DNA of 64,000 nucleotides from Primulina eburnea (taxonomy: Eukaryota > Streptophyta > Magnoliopsida > Lamiales > Gesneriaceae). Shown one piece after another: positions 32,242 to 43,128 of the stretch. The position numbers and the translations under genes are program-made. The stretch lies in the NCBI RefSeq assembly GCF_022965805.1, contig NW_027330951.1:124001-188000 (forward strand), given 5' to 3'. The first letter of the stretch is position 1, and every line of letters starts with the position of its first letter. The notes under the pieces were generated by a model, which did not search any database, had not been told where the DNA came from, and was given only the letters and a program-made list of their open reading frames with translations.

Positions 32242-34178
32242 TGTGGGGACCCGGGCTCTAATTTTTTTCTTTGGGATTAACACGGATCATTAATATAAAA
32301 AGTGCGTCAAATTTTTGCTTTTACATTAACTCAAATGAAAGTTAACATAAGAAGATTCTATGTTATTCAACAACATAATATACAAACATAAGATACAAAT
32401 ATGTCTGGTTCCAAACCATATTCGACAATTAGTAATTAAATACAGTACATGCCAAAAGTACAACTACTAGTTCTTCTGCTATGCCCGAGATCTCCACGCT
32501 ATGTCCATCTCTCATCCTCTGCGTGACCCAGATCATGCCCCACCTGTTGTTATGCACACATACAGACATAACAACAGCCGGAAACTCCGGTGAGAACAAA
32601 TCCCAGTATAAACATGTATACATGCATATAATCAATTAAACATGAAACATGTTATCATGAATGACATCATATGCACATGCAATGCAATGCGAATCAAACC
32701 ATGTCTGGACTCGACTCGACTAGAACTCTAGGGATCCCGGTGTGAATAAGACGTCAGTGGCTGTCACCTACCCTCCCACTCGGGGTGACTGTACGTCTTA
32801 TTCCTAGACTTCGGTCTGAGCTGTATCAACGACTGCAATAAGAGTAATGGCTACTCCTAAGCTGAGATACACCGAACATCTAGATAGTTGACAATGACTG
32901 TCAACGACGCTCCTATCTTAAATGCAATGAATATCAATCTGTAAACAAAGCATGGCAAGATTTGTATACAAGTTCTATGAACAAATCTATAAACAATCAT
33001 AATCATATCTAGATATAAACAATAAAACAAGTATGTGATTTTGGTTGGGAAACTCAAATGTGATCTCATTTGAGTCGTAATTCCCCAAACAAAACATGTA
33101 CTATACCTTTCGTCGCACAGTTGCTGTCACGGTCGCCAAACTGAATCTGAAATGGAAATGTTGATATACAATCTATCAATCTCTAATCTAAATCAACACA
33201 TATCCAATTCACTACGTGATCTCGATACAATTTGACGGCATAACGACGTAATTCTCGATACCGGTCAATCCAATTCTTAACAGATATCCACACTATCTCA
33301 TTCTCAATCATTCTCATTCATAATCCAATACAATATCCATCCAAAACACAATAATTCTGCCCCAATAATTCATAAACCATACTGAAATTCATAGGAAATG
33401 CATATGATATCATTTCTTTGATCCGTTTACAAATATATCATGCTCAATAAGTCAAGAACACAATATAACTATCATATTCTAATTTCCCAAACATCTGAAT
33501 TTCGAAATCTGTTGAAATTACATAAAACTTACATCACTTTGTAGCTAGTAACGAGAGGAGCTCAAAACCGCAGTCGGATTTGAATTTGGATGGCTCAATC
33601 TTCTAAAATCACAATTACAAGTGAAAGGAAACTTGAAAGCCTTTCTTCATCAGAAATCCTCGGTTCTTGCTACTGAAATGAGAAGAATTCGAGGCAAATC
33701 TGTATATATACCTTGCATGTTTTCGTACACATGGCAATCCATTTGGACTACACGTCTCGCGCATATGCGCGGACACTACTCGCGCATGTGCGCGAGACCT
33801 ACTGTCTCGGCAGCTTGTCAGAAATCACGCTCGCGCATATGCGCCACTTATCTCGCGCATATGCGCCCAAGCTTCTGGACCGACCGCGCATATGCGCGAC
33901 TAAACTCGCGCATGTGCGCCATAGCTGCTGGAGGTATCGCGCATATGCGCGCATTTTCTCGCGCATGTGCGCCGAGGCTACTGGAATTCACGCGCATGTG
34001 CGCGCATATCTTCGCGCATGTGCGCTGGAGCTTCGACCCTTCTCATTTCTTTTGATTGTCTCCTCATCTTTAATGTACATTTTCCTTTTCTTTTCTAGTC
34101 CACTATAATACATCTACAATCACCTTAATTATCAACAATATCAGTCTGATTATGATAACTAAATCTTCGAGCCTTACA
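32242..34178 (-). repeat. 5' LTR of D
   Basis: 1937 bp, nearly identical to 25423-27359. Palindrome array at 33759-34025 (ten units) and TATATATA at 33703-33710. It is followed on the plus strand by the target duplication ATAGC. Confidence 0.93.
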
Positions 34179-34183
34179 ATAGC

Positions 34184-35119
34184 AATGCAAATATTCTTCG
34201 CCAAAATGACAATTCCCTGAGGAGAAATGATAACAAGGGAATATTTCATTGGCAATCCAGATACGCTGGCACGAAGAGCATCTTTTCTCGAAGGAAAAAT
34301 GGCAGAATTGTGTCATATGGCAGCATTATAAAAGAACTACAAACGATTAAGGAGTATTAACAACCGTACTCCTTAGTGTTGTAAAGAAAATGATCTTCCA
34401 ACAATTATTGGAAGTAAACCACAAAGACATAAGAAGAAAATTTTTATAACTCATCCTCATGTAAGAATTGGAAAAAGTTCTTGGAAACCAAAAACAATAT
34501 GGTCCAGACAAAAGGTCAAATCTTACAAATCTGGGCAAAGGAGCGGACCATCAAGAATGAGGACATCATACCAAGCATCGAGTATATCTCGAAGTAAGGG
34601 AAGAACACCTACGAAGAACACTTTCAAAAGAATTCACACCCGAGCTAATGAAAGTTTTAAGGATTGTAATTGCTGGACATGTGGAGAAAGACGTCATATC
34701 TCAACCAACTGTCCAGAAAATGAAAAATAGGAATTAAATGCTTTGATCCAACCCCGGATATTGAAAAAACAATTTATTATCAGGATCTGGTTCAAGTATA
34801 CCTGTTTGAGGATATTGCCTTAGACGAAAGTATATATGAAAACAATTCTTAAATCAAGAAGAATTTGTTGGAACAAAATCAAAATTTGACTGAGAATGAG
34901 GTGTTTCGACATGAAACACATGAAGATTTGTCTGGTTTCTTTAGTCAGACAACAATATCCCATAACATGGTCCAAAAGATATTGAGAGAAAATCCTAGTC
35001 TTCAGAGGTATCAAGGATTCTCTGTAGGACAAGTAGATAAATTTCTAGGAAGTCTTGGCCTAAGAAATAAAAATCATTATCTAATCTATAAGGTTTCTGA
35101 TCGATCAAAACTTGCACTG
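34184..35119 (+). pseudogene. P1: endogenous pararetrovirus (Caulimoviridae-like) capsid/zinc-knuckle fragment
   Basis: Plus-strand readings, broken by several stops and frame changes, contain EYFIGNPDTLARR near 34230 and a zinc knuckle CWTCGERRHISTNC at 34671-34712 (CX2CX4HX4C), then an acidic stretch with QDLVQVYLFEDIALDES near 34780 and a last open part at 34865-35119. The order capsid region, zinc knuckle, acidic linker fits the end of the capsid part of plant pararetroviruses. Protease and RT are absent, and element T begins at 35120. The left part was displaced by D, so up to about 80 bases before 25418 may belong here. Non-functional. Assignment rests on remembered motif patterns. Confidence 0.55.
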
Positions 35120-36588
35120 TAAAATCCTTGGTAAAAATTAATAATATTTAAGCTCGAAATAATCACAAGTGCACGATATCAAGTAATAGTATAATGTACA
35201 TGAGTACGGTTATCGTTCCACTAGATACTGTATTTCGCAATCATTAATTCCAGTTATTAAACCTTTAGCAACGAAATTTGAATGATTATTTACTACTACT
35301 ACTACTACTACTACTATGTTTCAATAAAAAAAACTCAATGAAAAAGTTCACGAATTAAAAGCTGAAATATATAAGCTAAAATGGTTAATTAAAGTAGGAG
35401 AAATGAATTTGTTTGGAATCTCGGTTCACCTACCCCTCGTCACTTACTTAACTCGTTCGATAGTGATCTACGATTCCGGCAAGGTTTTCTATCTAATTGA
35501 ACACTCTCTTTCGAGATATGCCAAATTAATTATACTCAGTGAAGTAATTAAATTTCTTTAATTATTTATCAAAGGTGAATTGCATGTCGTTTTATGAAAT
35601 ACCCTAGCTTTCATGCCCACTGGACTATGACTATCGACGTGTATCCGACTTCATATTTATATGTAAATTGTAAATCCACGGACTATGCTACTCGTTCTTA
35701 TCACGGACTATTCTCTCGAACTCACTCGCAATATAAGATCGTTATTAAAGTAAGCTATGCTTCAACAAATGTGATAAAACAATAGCACACTCAAGAATTA
35801 ACCAAAAATAGAAATATGAATTAACTAAACTCGGTTTTGGGGTAGGATCCCCTTAAATCCCAACAAATAATGTACATTAGCTACAAGATGTCATGATTGA
35901 AATAAGCAAAACAATGTTTAAACAATAGAAATTAAATTAGAAATACTAGTTGTGACGAAATTGCGAAGAACGGTTCCCTGAAATCTTGAAATCTCTTTTC
36001 CAAGCCTTGCTCCAAGCTTTTTCACCCTTTTCTAAACTCCTTGGCTGCTGAATAATGTCCGAATTTTGTCCCTAGGGTTACTTGTTGCAGCCTCCCACCT
36101 TCCAAGTTTAATGAAAGTCAAATAGGAAAATTTCCTTGTTGAGTCGCGCTAGGGCGGTCAAGTTTCACCGCCCTAGCGCGCGGTCTTCTGTCATGTTGGT
36201 CGACTGCTCTTCCTCTCGCGCTGGGGCGGTCAAGTTTTACTGCCCTAGCACAAGGTCTTCTGATCTATTGGATGTTTTTCCTGCACCTCGCACTTGGGCG
36301 GTCATGTTTCACCGCCCTAGCGTGAGATCTTCTGCCCTGTTCCTTCATCCTCTCACGTTGGGGCGGTCAAGTTTTTCTGCCCTAGCACAAGGTGTTCTTT
36401 CATGTGCTCATTTTCGGTTGAATTTTCTTCCTTTGCGCCTTTCTCCTGCACATTCGTATAACATAGTGAGATGCGATCCTATACAATAAATTAAGATAAA
36501 ATAGAGAGAATGCAGACTCCAAACAACCAAAACGATGCAAACTACGACTCCCACGATGCACTATAACACGTAAATATGACCTCTATCA
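35120..36588 (-). repeat. T: 3' LTR of an unidentified LTR element
   Basis: On the minus strand it starts TGATAGAGGTCAT at 36588 and ends GGATTTTACA at 35120. A purine tract (TATGGAGGGGT) stands immediately before the start, which identifies a 3' LTR. It is non-coding, with a GC palindrome array at 36145-36388 and an (ACT)n run at about 35290-35315. The frame at 36136-36489 is produced by the array. Confidence 0.7.
36145..36388. repeat. GC-rich inverted-repeat array, GGGCGGT...ACCGCCC type (T LTR)
   Basis: Four hairpins of about 36 bases, the first being GCGCTAGGGCGGT, a short AT-rich loop, then ACCGCCCTAGCGC. The others are more degenerate (CTGCCCTAGCAC arms). They lie 200-444 bases from the LTR start, spaced about 65-75 bases apart. 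Confidence 0.85.
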
Positions 36589-36852
36589 ACCCCTCCATAC
36601 TAATTTTTGGCTCCATACTAACTTTTCGTTCGCCTTCAAGCAAAATAGGATGCATGACACAACAACTCAAAAAGTAGCATGTTGGTGCATTCATGGTTCT
36701 GGTTTGTCTCAGCGAATGTCATCCCATCTTTTATCCACTAACGTAAGACCCCGGTTGCAGATTTCACTACGAGATTTCAACACTACAATCTTTCATGGAT
36801 TAACAAAAAAACGCGTGTGTGTGCAATGTTGGCTCAAGCACCAAGCATTTCC
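36589..36852 (-). mobile_element. Remnant of the internal region of T
   Basis: Polypurine tract (36589-36600 on the minus strand) and about 250 further bases without a recognisable domain, cut at 36853 by LTR Q. Nothing codes here. Confidence 0.5.
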
Positions 36853-37393
36853 TGTAACGTCCCATAAATTTGAAGGTCCACGTATACCACGTGCATGCAG
36901 GTTATTAAATTCCTTATGTATTTTAATTAATTGTTTAAATTGATAAATTGATTATGTGATATGTTTATATGATGTTAGAATAGTTTTCTTCATGGTTTCA
37001 TAAAAATGTATTTTTAAGGTTATTCGAGTTGCGATTAAGAAACGGCGACCGAGGGCTGAAAATGGAGAATATTTTACTAAATAATTGTTTTTAATTAAGG
37101 GTGATTCTTTTTCTTATTTTTGAAAATAAAGAGTTTTGAGGTGATTTTATACGCCGAGACGTAATTTTATCGGTATTCGATTTTGAACAAAAATACGAAC
37201 ATTTTGACAACTCGACTAATATTTTCACAACCTTTTGCTAAAGAAAAAATTTTAAATATTAAAGAGCTTGTTGGGCCTCATATACCTTGATTATTGGGCT
37301 TAGGCTTGCACATGAGTTTTAATTAAAATAAAAAGCCATCAAACCCCACAATTACACACACAACTCACGCACACCACACACACAAACACAAGG
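36853..37393 (+). repeat. Old LTR Q, part 1 (L-like family)
   Basis: It starts TGTAACGTCCCATAAATTTG, close to the L LTR start, with the same CACGTG box near the tip (first of the two boxes mutated). CTAATATTTTCACAACCTTTT matches the L LTR near 49312. It is interrupted by E at CAAGG. Confidence 0.75.
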
Positions 37394-37904
37394 TGTGGGG
37401 ACCCGGACGCTAATCATGTTCTTAATCATAATTGGGGACTAATTAATCAATTATAAAACAGGGTCTAATTTTTTTTTTAAAATACAAAGCGAAAACGTAA
37501 TGTAATTTACTCAATTACATATTAAACATGAATATACAAATCTTGTGTTATCTACAAGAATTCAACTAGGTTCAACTGCATATCAGTACTGAATCCTATG
37601 TTTCTTCGAAGCCCGGATCTCCACGCTATCTAATCTTCTCTCATCTTCTTCTTGACCCTGATCCAGCCCCACCTGTTGTCATGCACACATACAAAACAAG
37701 ACAACAGCCGGATAACTCCGGTGAGATATGAATATCCCAGTATAAACAATGTAGACATGCAGTCATATAAAAGCATATACGAAAGCATATAAGAATTATT
37801 CATAACATGTCTCAAATCAGAAACCTAAATCCATATCAAACATTCAATAATCATGAATGGCATAAACAATGTAAATCAACATGTCATATCAGACTCAACT
37901 CAAC

Positions 37905-37990
37905 CGACGCGTTGTCTCAGACTCGACTCCACTGACGCGTCGTCTCAGACTCGACTCCACTGACGCGTCGTCTCAGACTCGACTCAACTC
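37905..37990. repeat. 28-bp tandem repeat in the E LTR
   Basis: Unit GACGCGTCGTCTCAGACTCG plus ACTCCACT; about three copies here, about two in the other LTR (43641-43697). Copy number thus differs between LTRs of one element. Confidence 0.8.
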
Positions 37991-38097
37991 TATCCTAGGG
38001 ATCCCGGTGTCTGAATAATAATAATTATACCGAATCTCAGTCGATAGGCATGACTCAATCCCTAAACGGCATCGATATAATTCATATATCCAGTGTC

Positions 38098-38330
38098 TGG
38101 GCGAATCAGCCGCAGAATTGACGAATCAGTCAAGAATTAGGCGAATCAGCCAATAACCAGACGAATCAGCCTGTAATTAAGCGAATCGGCTTAAGTTTAG
38201 ACGAATCAGTCCATAACCAGACGAATCAGTCGGTGACTAGGCGAATCAGCCCATGACTCAACGACTCAGTAGTCAATACATGCATTCAGTATCTAAGCAA
38301 ATCAGTCGATGACTAGCAAATCAGCAGTCA
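38098..38330. repeat. About 20-bp tandem repeats (CGAATCAGYC) in the E LTR
   Basis: Eleven variants of RCGAATCAGYC at intervals near 20 bases; the same block is at 43808-44035 in the other LTR. It lies in the transcribed part of the LTR, well beyond the TATA stretch. Confidence 0.85.
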
Positions 38331-39119
38331 TTACATGCAGTGGCTATAAATCAATAGACTACAATCATAAGTCTCATCAATTGCAAATATCAATGCAATA
38401 AATGAAAGTATGTGATTTAGGGAAACTCGAGTCAAACCTCACTCGAGTTGTGCAATCCCAACTCAACATTAATTTATACCTTTCTTTCTGATACTCTGAC
38501 TCTGTCGAAGTCTCGAACCCAACTCTGTCAATACTCAATCTGACAAGAACAATATCAAGGGTATAATATCAATACACCATTCAATCAATACTGGATATAA
38601 TCAGAATTCAATCAAATTCTGTTTCAACAACATAACGTCATAGTCTCAATATACCCAGCATTATCCTCTCAGTCAGATATCAATTCTAACGTCTTTTACT
38701 CGATAATCACTCAATTCTGATATCAAATCTCAATCAACTCAACTCCGAAAATCATAACAATTCCATATGGTATCTATTCTTCAGTCCGGTTTCGATTATA
38801 CGATGTCTAACATGCCAAGAACATCATATATGAATCATATCAGATTCTGACAATACCATACTTTCAGAACATATCAAAACGTAGAAAAACTTACGTCCAG
38901 TTGTAGCCTACGTCGATAGGAACTCAATATCGAAGTCGGATTCAAAATCGGACGGGCGGATTTTTCACAAAAGGCGTAAGGATTTTTCAATAAAATGACA
39001 GAACCGTTTCTCGATTCTTTCGTCTGAATTCTCCAGCAATTCACGCATGTATATATATATACATATACATCTCGGACATGCAGCAAGGCAAATGGCACAC
39101 CCCGCGTGCAACACGTCTC

Positions 39120-39331
39120 GCGCTCGGGCGGTGGCAATTTACCGCTCGGGCGCGAGCTCGGCGCTCGGGCGGTTAAAACGTACCGCCCGGGCGCGGTAGG
39201 TTCTTTCCTCACTCTATGTTCCTCGGCGCTCGGGCGGTCAAAAACTACCGCCCGGGCGCCACCTCCTCTGCTCGAACATTACCTTATTGAACATTGGCGC
39301 TCAGGCGGTCATCTTCTACCGCTCGGGCGCC
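39120..39331. repeat. GC-rich inverted-repeat array, GCTCGGGCGGT...ACCGCCCGGGCGC type (E 3' LTR)
   Basis: Four hairpins with stems of about 12 bp and loops of 8-10 bases, 154-365 bases from the LTR start. In the 5' LTR (44806-45039) a 21-base part is duplicated, giving an extra half unit. Confidence 0.9.
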
Positions 39332-39484
39332 ACATGTTCTGCCCGAAAATCACATAACTCATATGTGTTACCCAATTTGATCTCGGAGTGGTCCAACTAT
39401 ACTCATATCCGTTCCTTATCAATAAATCATCTCAGATTACGTTAATCATTTCAGATTACGTTAATCAAATTCTTGGGCATTACA

Positions 39485-41737
39485 TTTCTCCCCCTCTAAG
39501 ATATGATTTCGTCCTCGAAATCACAGGCAGTCAAATCATATCAATAAGAAGGTATACAAAAGAAGCTAAATAAATAACACATATCAGTGAAATAACTCTG
39601 GGAATCTCTATCTCATGTCAGACTCAATCTCCCAGATAGCTTCTTTAATGCCATGACAACTCCACTAAATCTTTCCAAGTGGAATAGTCTTTGTTCTGAG
39701 CGGATTATTCTTTCCGATCAAAAAATTTAACTCGGTTTCTCAACATAACCCAATGTCTCATTCCATTCAGCCTCAATTATCAACAGTCATCATCCGACGT
39801 TGACTTATTTGGCTTATTTATTTTGGGCTGCCTTCATTTTCTTCTGACTCAGCTTCACTTTTCAGTCACATCTCTGATCATGTCAGGTTCGATCTCAGGA
39901 ACCTTAGAGATATCATTCCACTAAAGAGGGAATCGACACCTCTTTTCGTACAACACTTCAAAAGAAGTCATTTCAATACACCTCTGATAGTTGTTGTTGT
40001 ACGCAAATTCACAAATGACAATAAATCATGTCAACTAGTGCTAAAATCTATCACTATAGTTCCTAGATATTCCCCAGTATCCGGATAATTCGCTCTGATT
40101 ATCCGTCAATCTATAGACGATAGGTAAAAGAGTTTGTGATCTATTCTGCCAAAATACAAAATCAACCAGAAATCATGGTATGATATCGTCAATTTAGGCA
40201 TTCAGTGCAGTCTAATCACTCTTCTGATACATTCTATGGTGGCATTCTTGTCTTTCTGACCACTTCTCTGACATCAATCGGTGTCATTTGATCATGTTTG
40301 TACATTATCTAGTACAAACTGATAGATATAGATTGAACAATCTGTCAATCTTAATCATATCATATTATAATCTGTAAAAATGACGGTAATTTCATTACGA
40401 AGGCTATAGAAATGTACTTCTATTTCTATTTAAGACTTCACAATTCTGTAATAAATATTCTGATTTCTATCTTTCTATCGTTTCTGTTAGCAATTTAGAC
40501 ATATCAGTACAATTTCTGCCAACATTTCAATACAATTCTGTTATAACTGATCTCATCTGTCTATATCACAACTATCTGTTTGAATACAATACAGTCTCAA
40601 TCATCAGACTGAACACTGAATCCATGACTGTAGGCTTCTAACAATATCTGTTCTTTCTGATTCGAACTATTTGATATACACAAATCAGTTAATAACATAA
40701 ATTAAAGAGGAAATACCTACCTGGTATTCGGCTCTGACTATCAATATCAAGCTTTGCTATACAATTCTGACACATCTGACATCACAGAATAATCAATCTC
40801 ATATAAAATACAAAATCACATATCTGTTACTTTGATCGACACTCTGTTCTGACTATCGATATTGATTTCTAAACATTCTAATCAGCTTTTTGTACTGCTA
40901 ACGTTTCAAAATCAGCTTTGATTCGGACGATACAACATAATCTCCGTTGTCCACTATCAGTCTCAAATACATATTCAGAATATCATCAATATTCAATCAG
41001 ATTCAAAACATGCTAAATTCATAAACCGCAACTGTCTGACACTGATGTCAACCTCAGCTGACTAATCACGGTTTAACTCTGTTAAAATCAACTGATGTAT
41101 CATCTTTAGATTTAAAAATCTCTGAACCCAATATGTCTCAATCGGGATTTACCAATTCAACAGTTTCTAATATTCAATCAAGACTAAAATCAATCTCTCT
41201 GATTGGAATCAGCTCTGAAGTCTTATCAGAGAAACATCAAGAACTTTCTTATCATTGGTAAATCAACCAATGATAGACTCAACTTCAGTAAATCGACTGA
41301 ATACATAAGGAGTCACTCTACTCCTTTCTGTAATAATCGAGTCATAGCTAGTACGAATATCAAAGGAATTCTCAGTCTAGAATTCTTATCGTACAATATT
41401 CATCTCTTTATCATCCCAGATCTGATTCTCACCATCTTCTGGAACTAATATATGGTAGCTCTGTACTTGATCAACATATCAATATCAGTAATGCAGTTCC
41501 AAAATCATAGAACACCAGTACAATATCATCTACCACACAATCTAACTCGATCTCATTCTTATCCTACTGTAGTATACAAGTTCTAACAGAAATCACTGAT
41601 ACAAGATCTTTTCCCAAAAGAAAAGAACAAATACTACAGTAAATAGGGACTCAACAGATAATGCATGTATCAATGCAAATCTCTCAAAAATAAAAGTATG
41701 TGAATCACCGGTATCCCTCAATACACATGCAGGAAAA
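39485..41737 (-). pseudogene. pol: Remains of pol of E
   Basis: After the polypurine tract (39485-39500 on the minus strand) only scattered similarity to D remains: the chromodomain and integrase C-terminus near 39600-40050, an integrase-like stretch at 40200-40450, and a protease-like stretch at 41270-41720. I found no RT motif; the interval 40500-41200 shows nothing recognisable and RT seems to have been lost. Stops occur in all frames. Decay is far beyond what the similar LTRs would suggest. Confidence 0.75.
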
Positions 41738-42856
41738 TCAAACAAAGCAGTTACCTGCAACATCATCATCTGGTTCTTCCTGAGCCTGCTCCTCGGTCAA
41801 AGCAAATACTCTGGCCTGCTGTCTAGGAGGCTGGCCAACTGTCTGGCTTCCTCCTGGCCTCTGCTGTGACTGAGATGGTGCTAGCTCAAATGAACGAACA
41901 GCAGCTGATGGTCTACTCCACTGTGCCGCTGATCCAGATGGTTCAGCTCCCTGAAATCTTTGGGAACCCCTCTGTGGACATACTCTGGCAAAATGTCCCT
42001 GTTGTTTGCAGAAGTGGCAACTACCAAGTACTCCTTGGCATTGCTCAGTGGAATGTCTCCCTCCACAATTTCCGCAGTACATGCCAGTATAACTCTGCTG
42101 AGAACCACTAGAGCTAGAAGAACTGCCACCAGGCTTCTTAAACTGCTTTCCTCTAGCCTTAAGAAAATCTTTCCTTCCACCACTGTTACTGCCACTCTCG
42201 AATCGGGGAGGTGGTTTCGGTGGTCTCGACACTGGAGGAACAAATTCAGCTCCTCTCTGCCTTATCAGGCCCGCTTCAGCGCCCTTTGCTCTATTCATGG
42301 CATCAGCAAAGTTATTCGGTCGTCCTGTGTTCACCAATGTAAAAATATCAGGATTCAAGCCATTGATGAACTGATCAGCAACGGCTTCGTCATTTCCAGC
42401 CACATGTGGAGCAAACTTCAACAAGGTAGAGAACTTGGTCACATATTCTTCAATGTTCAACTGACCCTGTCTCAAATTGGCAAACTCCGCCCCCTTGTCT
42501 TTTCTGTACGATATTGGGAAAAATCTCTTATAAAACTCAGTTTTAAATACATCCCAAGTAATAATCGTACCTCGTTGCTCCAAGGCTCTCTTCATTGTAA
42601 CCCACCAGCTTTGTACAACATCAAGCAACTGGTGCCCAATCAATTTAATCCGGCGCTCATCACTGTACTCCAGTGAATCGAACATCAACTCAATACTACC
42701 TAACCAACTCTCACACTCGACTGATGTCTCAGTACCCTTCAGCGTGGGTGGTTTGAATGACTGAAACCTCTTCAGCAAGGTTTCCATTGGAGTCGGTGTT
42801 ACATCCATTGGAGGATTCGATGTACTACCCTGTTCTGGAATTCGTCTAGGAGGCAT
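41738..42856 (-). CDS. gag: Gag of E, intact, 372 residues
   Basis: It starts MPPRRIPEQGSTSNPPMDVT. The gag core is complete (WLGSIELMFDSLEYSDERR, QSWWVTMKRAL, FFPISYRKDKGAEFANLR). Two zinc knuckles, CGNCGGRHSTEQC and CHFCKQQGHFARVC, retain all cysteines and histidines. The frame extends through the acidic linker (EEQAQEEPDDD) and stops just where protease would begin. It is the best preserved gag of the window. It could supply particle protein or be retained for packaging in cis. Confidence 0.9.
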   Translation of the reverse strand: MPPRRIPEQGSTSNPPMDVTPTPMETLLKRFQSFKPPTLKGTETSVECESWLGSIELMFDSLEYSDERRIKLIGHQLLDVVQSWWVTMKRALEQRGTIITWDVFKTEFYKRFFPISYRKDKGAEFANLRQGQLNIEEYVTKFSTLLKFAPHVAGNDEAVADQFINGLNPDIFTLVNTGRPNNFADAMNRAKGAEAGLIRQRGAEFVPPVSRPPKPPPRFESGSNSGGRKDFLKARGKQFKKPGGSSSSSSGSQQSYTGMYCGNCGGRHSTEQCQGVLGSCHFCKQQGHFARVCPQRGSQRFQGAEPSGSAAQWSRPSAAVRSFELAPSQSQQRPGGSQTVGQPPRQQARVFALTEEQAQEEPDDDVAGNCFV

Positions 42857-43111
42857 ATCTGAAACTCAAAAGGATTAGTAATCCAATCCAACACACTTGT
42901 TTCAATTCAGTCTCTCCTCCGATCATCTTACTGCTGATCGAGAATCAATTCAGATTCGTTCCCAATAATACATATTACAAAATCAAATCAGATAAGTCAA
43001 GTAACACGTATTATATACAGCAGTAAAGCATGCTAGTCATCACAAGCAAGGAAAGAAAATTCAATCTACCCCGCTCACTAGCCTCTTCTATCTCAATCTA
43101 AAGGATCTATC

Positions 43112-43123
43112 GCTCTGATACCA
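43112..43123 (-). promoter_or_regulatory. Primer-binding site of E
   Basis: GCTCTGATACCA on the plus strand, beside the 5' LTR. Confidence 0.92.
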
Positions 43124-43128
43124 CCTGT

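Larger units (their letters stand above)
25423..34178 (-). mobile_element. D: Ty3/gypsy chromovirus (Tekay-like), near-intact
   Basis: On the minus strand the element runs from 34178 to 25423. It is flanked by ATAGC (25418-25422 and 34179-34183). Both LTRs are 1937 bp and differ at about fifteen positions by eye (under 1 percent). The polyprotein occupies one frame from 31988 to 27456 with only two stop codons inside. It is the youngest-looking and least damaged Ty3 element of the window. Confidence 0.95.
37394..39484 (-). repeat. 3' LTR of E
   Basis: On the plus strand TGTGGGGACC...GGGCATTACA. In element direction: palindrome array (39120-39331), TATATATA near 39050-39061, then two tandem repeat blocks (38098-38330 and about 37905-37990). 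It is next to the polypurine tract (39485 on). Confidence 0.92.
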
